The position numbers and the translations under genes were made by a program. From the NCBI RefSeq assembly GCF_002302565.1, contig NZ_CP022382.1:505001-569000 (forward strand): a DNA stretch of 64,000 nt, read 5' to 3'. Below, in pieces: positions 63,146 to 64,000 of the stretch (position 1 is the stretch's first letter; each line of letters opens with the position of its first letter). Origin of the DNA: Capnocytophaga canimorsus. Its GTDB lineage: Bacteria > Bacteroidota > Bacteroidia > Flavobacteriales > Flavobacteriaceae. The notes beneath the pieces are model-generated. The model was given only the letters and a program-made list of their open reading frames with translations. It was not told the DNA's origin and ran no database searches.

Positions 63146-64000
63146 TTAAAAACGTAATCTTGCTTTTATCAGTTCAGTATTGCCATTATCATCATCAGTA
63201 ATAAAAATAACGGAATCATCGCATCGCATCGCAGAGGTAGCAGGAAGAGTAACCGACTCTACTTTCAATGTTTTTTGGTTTGAATTGGGAATGATGCTAT
63301 AACGCTCAACTTTTACAGCGGAAAAATCAGCAATATTTAAAACACCCACCAAACTACCTATAATTTCACCATCATTATAAGCATCATCGGTCTCCTCTAC
63401 CGAAGCGGTAAAAATCAGCTGAGAATCATTCCATTTTGCAGCTCCAGAAAAACCAGCTTCGTAGCCCTCAATTATGGGCAAGGTTACCTTTACTGCCTCC
63501 AAAGTTGGGAAAACTCCTCCTGAAAGAAATTTTAAAAACTGCTGGTAATTAAAGCGAATAATCACATTATTAGCCCGATTAAAAAGATACAACTGCCCGT
63601 TGAGATAAGCCGTAGCTTCAATATTCAATTCGGAATGGGTCAATAATGGAAGTTTCTTGATTTCTTCATAAAAGGAAGTTAAGTTGAACGAGGTAATTTT
63701 AGGGGACGCTCCTAAGTGAATTTGAACAAAAATATCGCGTTGTGGAGACTTTGAACCTGAACCAAAAGTAACCAACTCACTGGACGAAATCGCCTCCAAG
63801 GTTTCAAAATCAGTCTTTCGTTTCTTTTTGATGCGATTTCCTTTGAAATCATCAGCTTTGACTTCTAAAAGAGATATTTGTTCGATAATTTTAAAATTTT
63901 CATCTATCACGTATAAAAACGGACTATCATCGCCTATTGCATAATATTTGCCACCAACATAAGCTATCCCCGAACCACTGGGAAAACCACTTATATTTTT
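63146..64000 (-). CDS. DUF6929-family protein (5' end beyond the window)
   Basis: At least 284 codons, open to the right edge (the first visible residues are KNISGFPSGSGIAYVGGKYY then AIGDDSPFLYVIDEN); a GTG at 63910 is not the start. The protein looks like a beta-propeller-type protein with SGSG near its N-terminus and FITDDDNGNTELIKARLRF at its end. Function unknown. Its last ~178 residues have a truncated copy at 816-1352. Confidence 0.75.
   Translation of the reverse strand, partial: KNISGFPSGSGIAYVGGKYYAIGDDSPFLYVIDENFKIIEQISLLEVKADDFKGNRIKKKRKTDFETLEAISSSELVTFGSGSKSPQRDIFVQIHLGASPKITSFNLTSFYEEIKKLPLLTHSELNIEATAYLNGQLYLFNRANNVIIRFNYQQFLKFLSGGVFPTLEAVKVTLPIIEGYEAGFSGAAKWNDSQLIFTASVEETDDAYNDGEIIGSLVGVLNIADFSAVKVERYSIIPNSNQKTLKVESVTLPATSAMRCDDSVIFITDDDNGNTELIKARLRF

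Noticed and set aside
1..64000. CRISPR arrays, insertion sequences, prophage genes
   Set aside because: None recognised; no transposase, integrase (other than XerD) or spaced direct repeats were seen.

Overview
The window looks like chromosome of a low-GC member of the Bacteroidota, class Flavobacteriia, most likely Capnocytophaga. Signs seen in the sequence are: many promoters of the Bacteroidota type (TAnnTTTG at -7, several with TTTG/TTG about 20 nt upstream); a fused lpxC-fabZ gene; a PUR/DUF3276 protein; M64 and S9 secreted peptidases; and a lipoprotein whose Cys is followed by Q-K-E-D, the surface-export signal described in Capnocytophaga. There are no insertion sequences, CRISPR arrays, rRNA or phage genes. 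Most of the window is housekeeping chromosome, with a few accessory spots.

Layout. 1-1.4 kb: a gene-poor stretch with a degenerate 4-bp repeat array, a ~390-bp imperfect palindrome and a 5'-truncated DUF6929 copy touching the end of xerD. 1.4-7 kb: xerD, a YkgJ-like protein and an ABC-F ATPase on the minus strand, a PUR-domain protein with an 11-base poly-G tract, and hemN. 7-11 kb: two amidinohydrolase-fold enzymes and a WG-repeat secreted protein. 11-17 kb: citrate synthase, RNase P RNA, a FUSC membrane protein and a stand-alone trpB behind a Trp-codon leader peptide and terminator (attenuator). 17-25 kb: S9 peptidase, mltG, aspartokinase, M64 peptidase, a GT9 glycosyltransferase and aroQ. 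25-32 kb: a Ser-Pro-Arg tRNA cluster, mutS2 lacking the Smr domain, a DEAD-box helicase, a small exported protein, and an overlapping trio (PadR regulator, membrane protein, L,D-transpeptidase). 32-43 kb: gyrA, a TPR protein, priA, a BrkB-like protein, an unlisted 57-aa membrane protein, tilS and pabB. 43-53 kb: HD hydrolase, then lpxD, lpxC-fabZ, lpxA, efp; a DUF6261-like gene and asnA; a second LpxD-like gene; lipA. 53-64 kb: coaD, ddl, a DUF2459 protein, an OppC-type permease, a Prc protease, a cytochrome c lipoprotein, and a divergent module of Omp28-like lipoprotein / TlpA thioredoxin / DUF6029 barrel. A full-length DUF6929 gene runs off the right edge.

How it fits together. The lpx cluster makes the first steps of lipid A; ddl, mltG and the L,D-transpeptidase act on peptidoglycan; the divergent 60-63 kb module looks like a cell-surface thiol/redox unit. 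The most notable regulatory find is the trp attenuator controlling trpB alone: with no trpA or other trp gene beside it, this fits Trp-responsive control of indole salvage, though the rest of the genome must be checked. The positions where conserved order is broken (efp to second lpxD; xerD 3' end) are the likeliest places of insertion or rearrangement.
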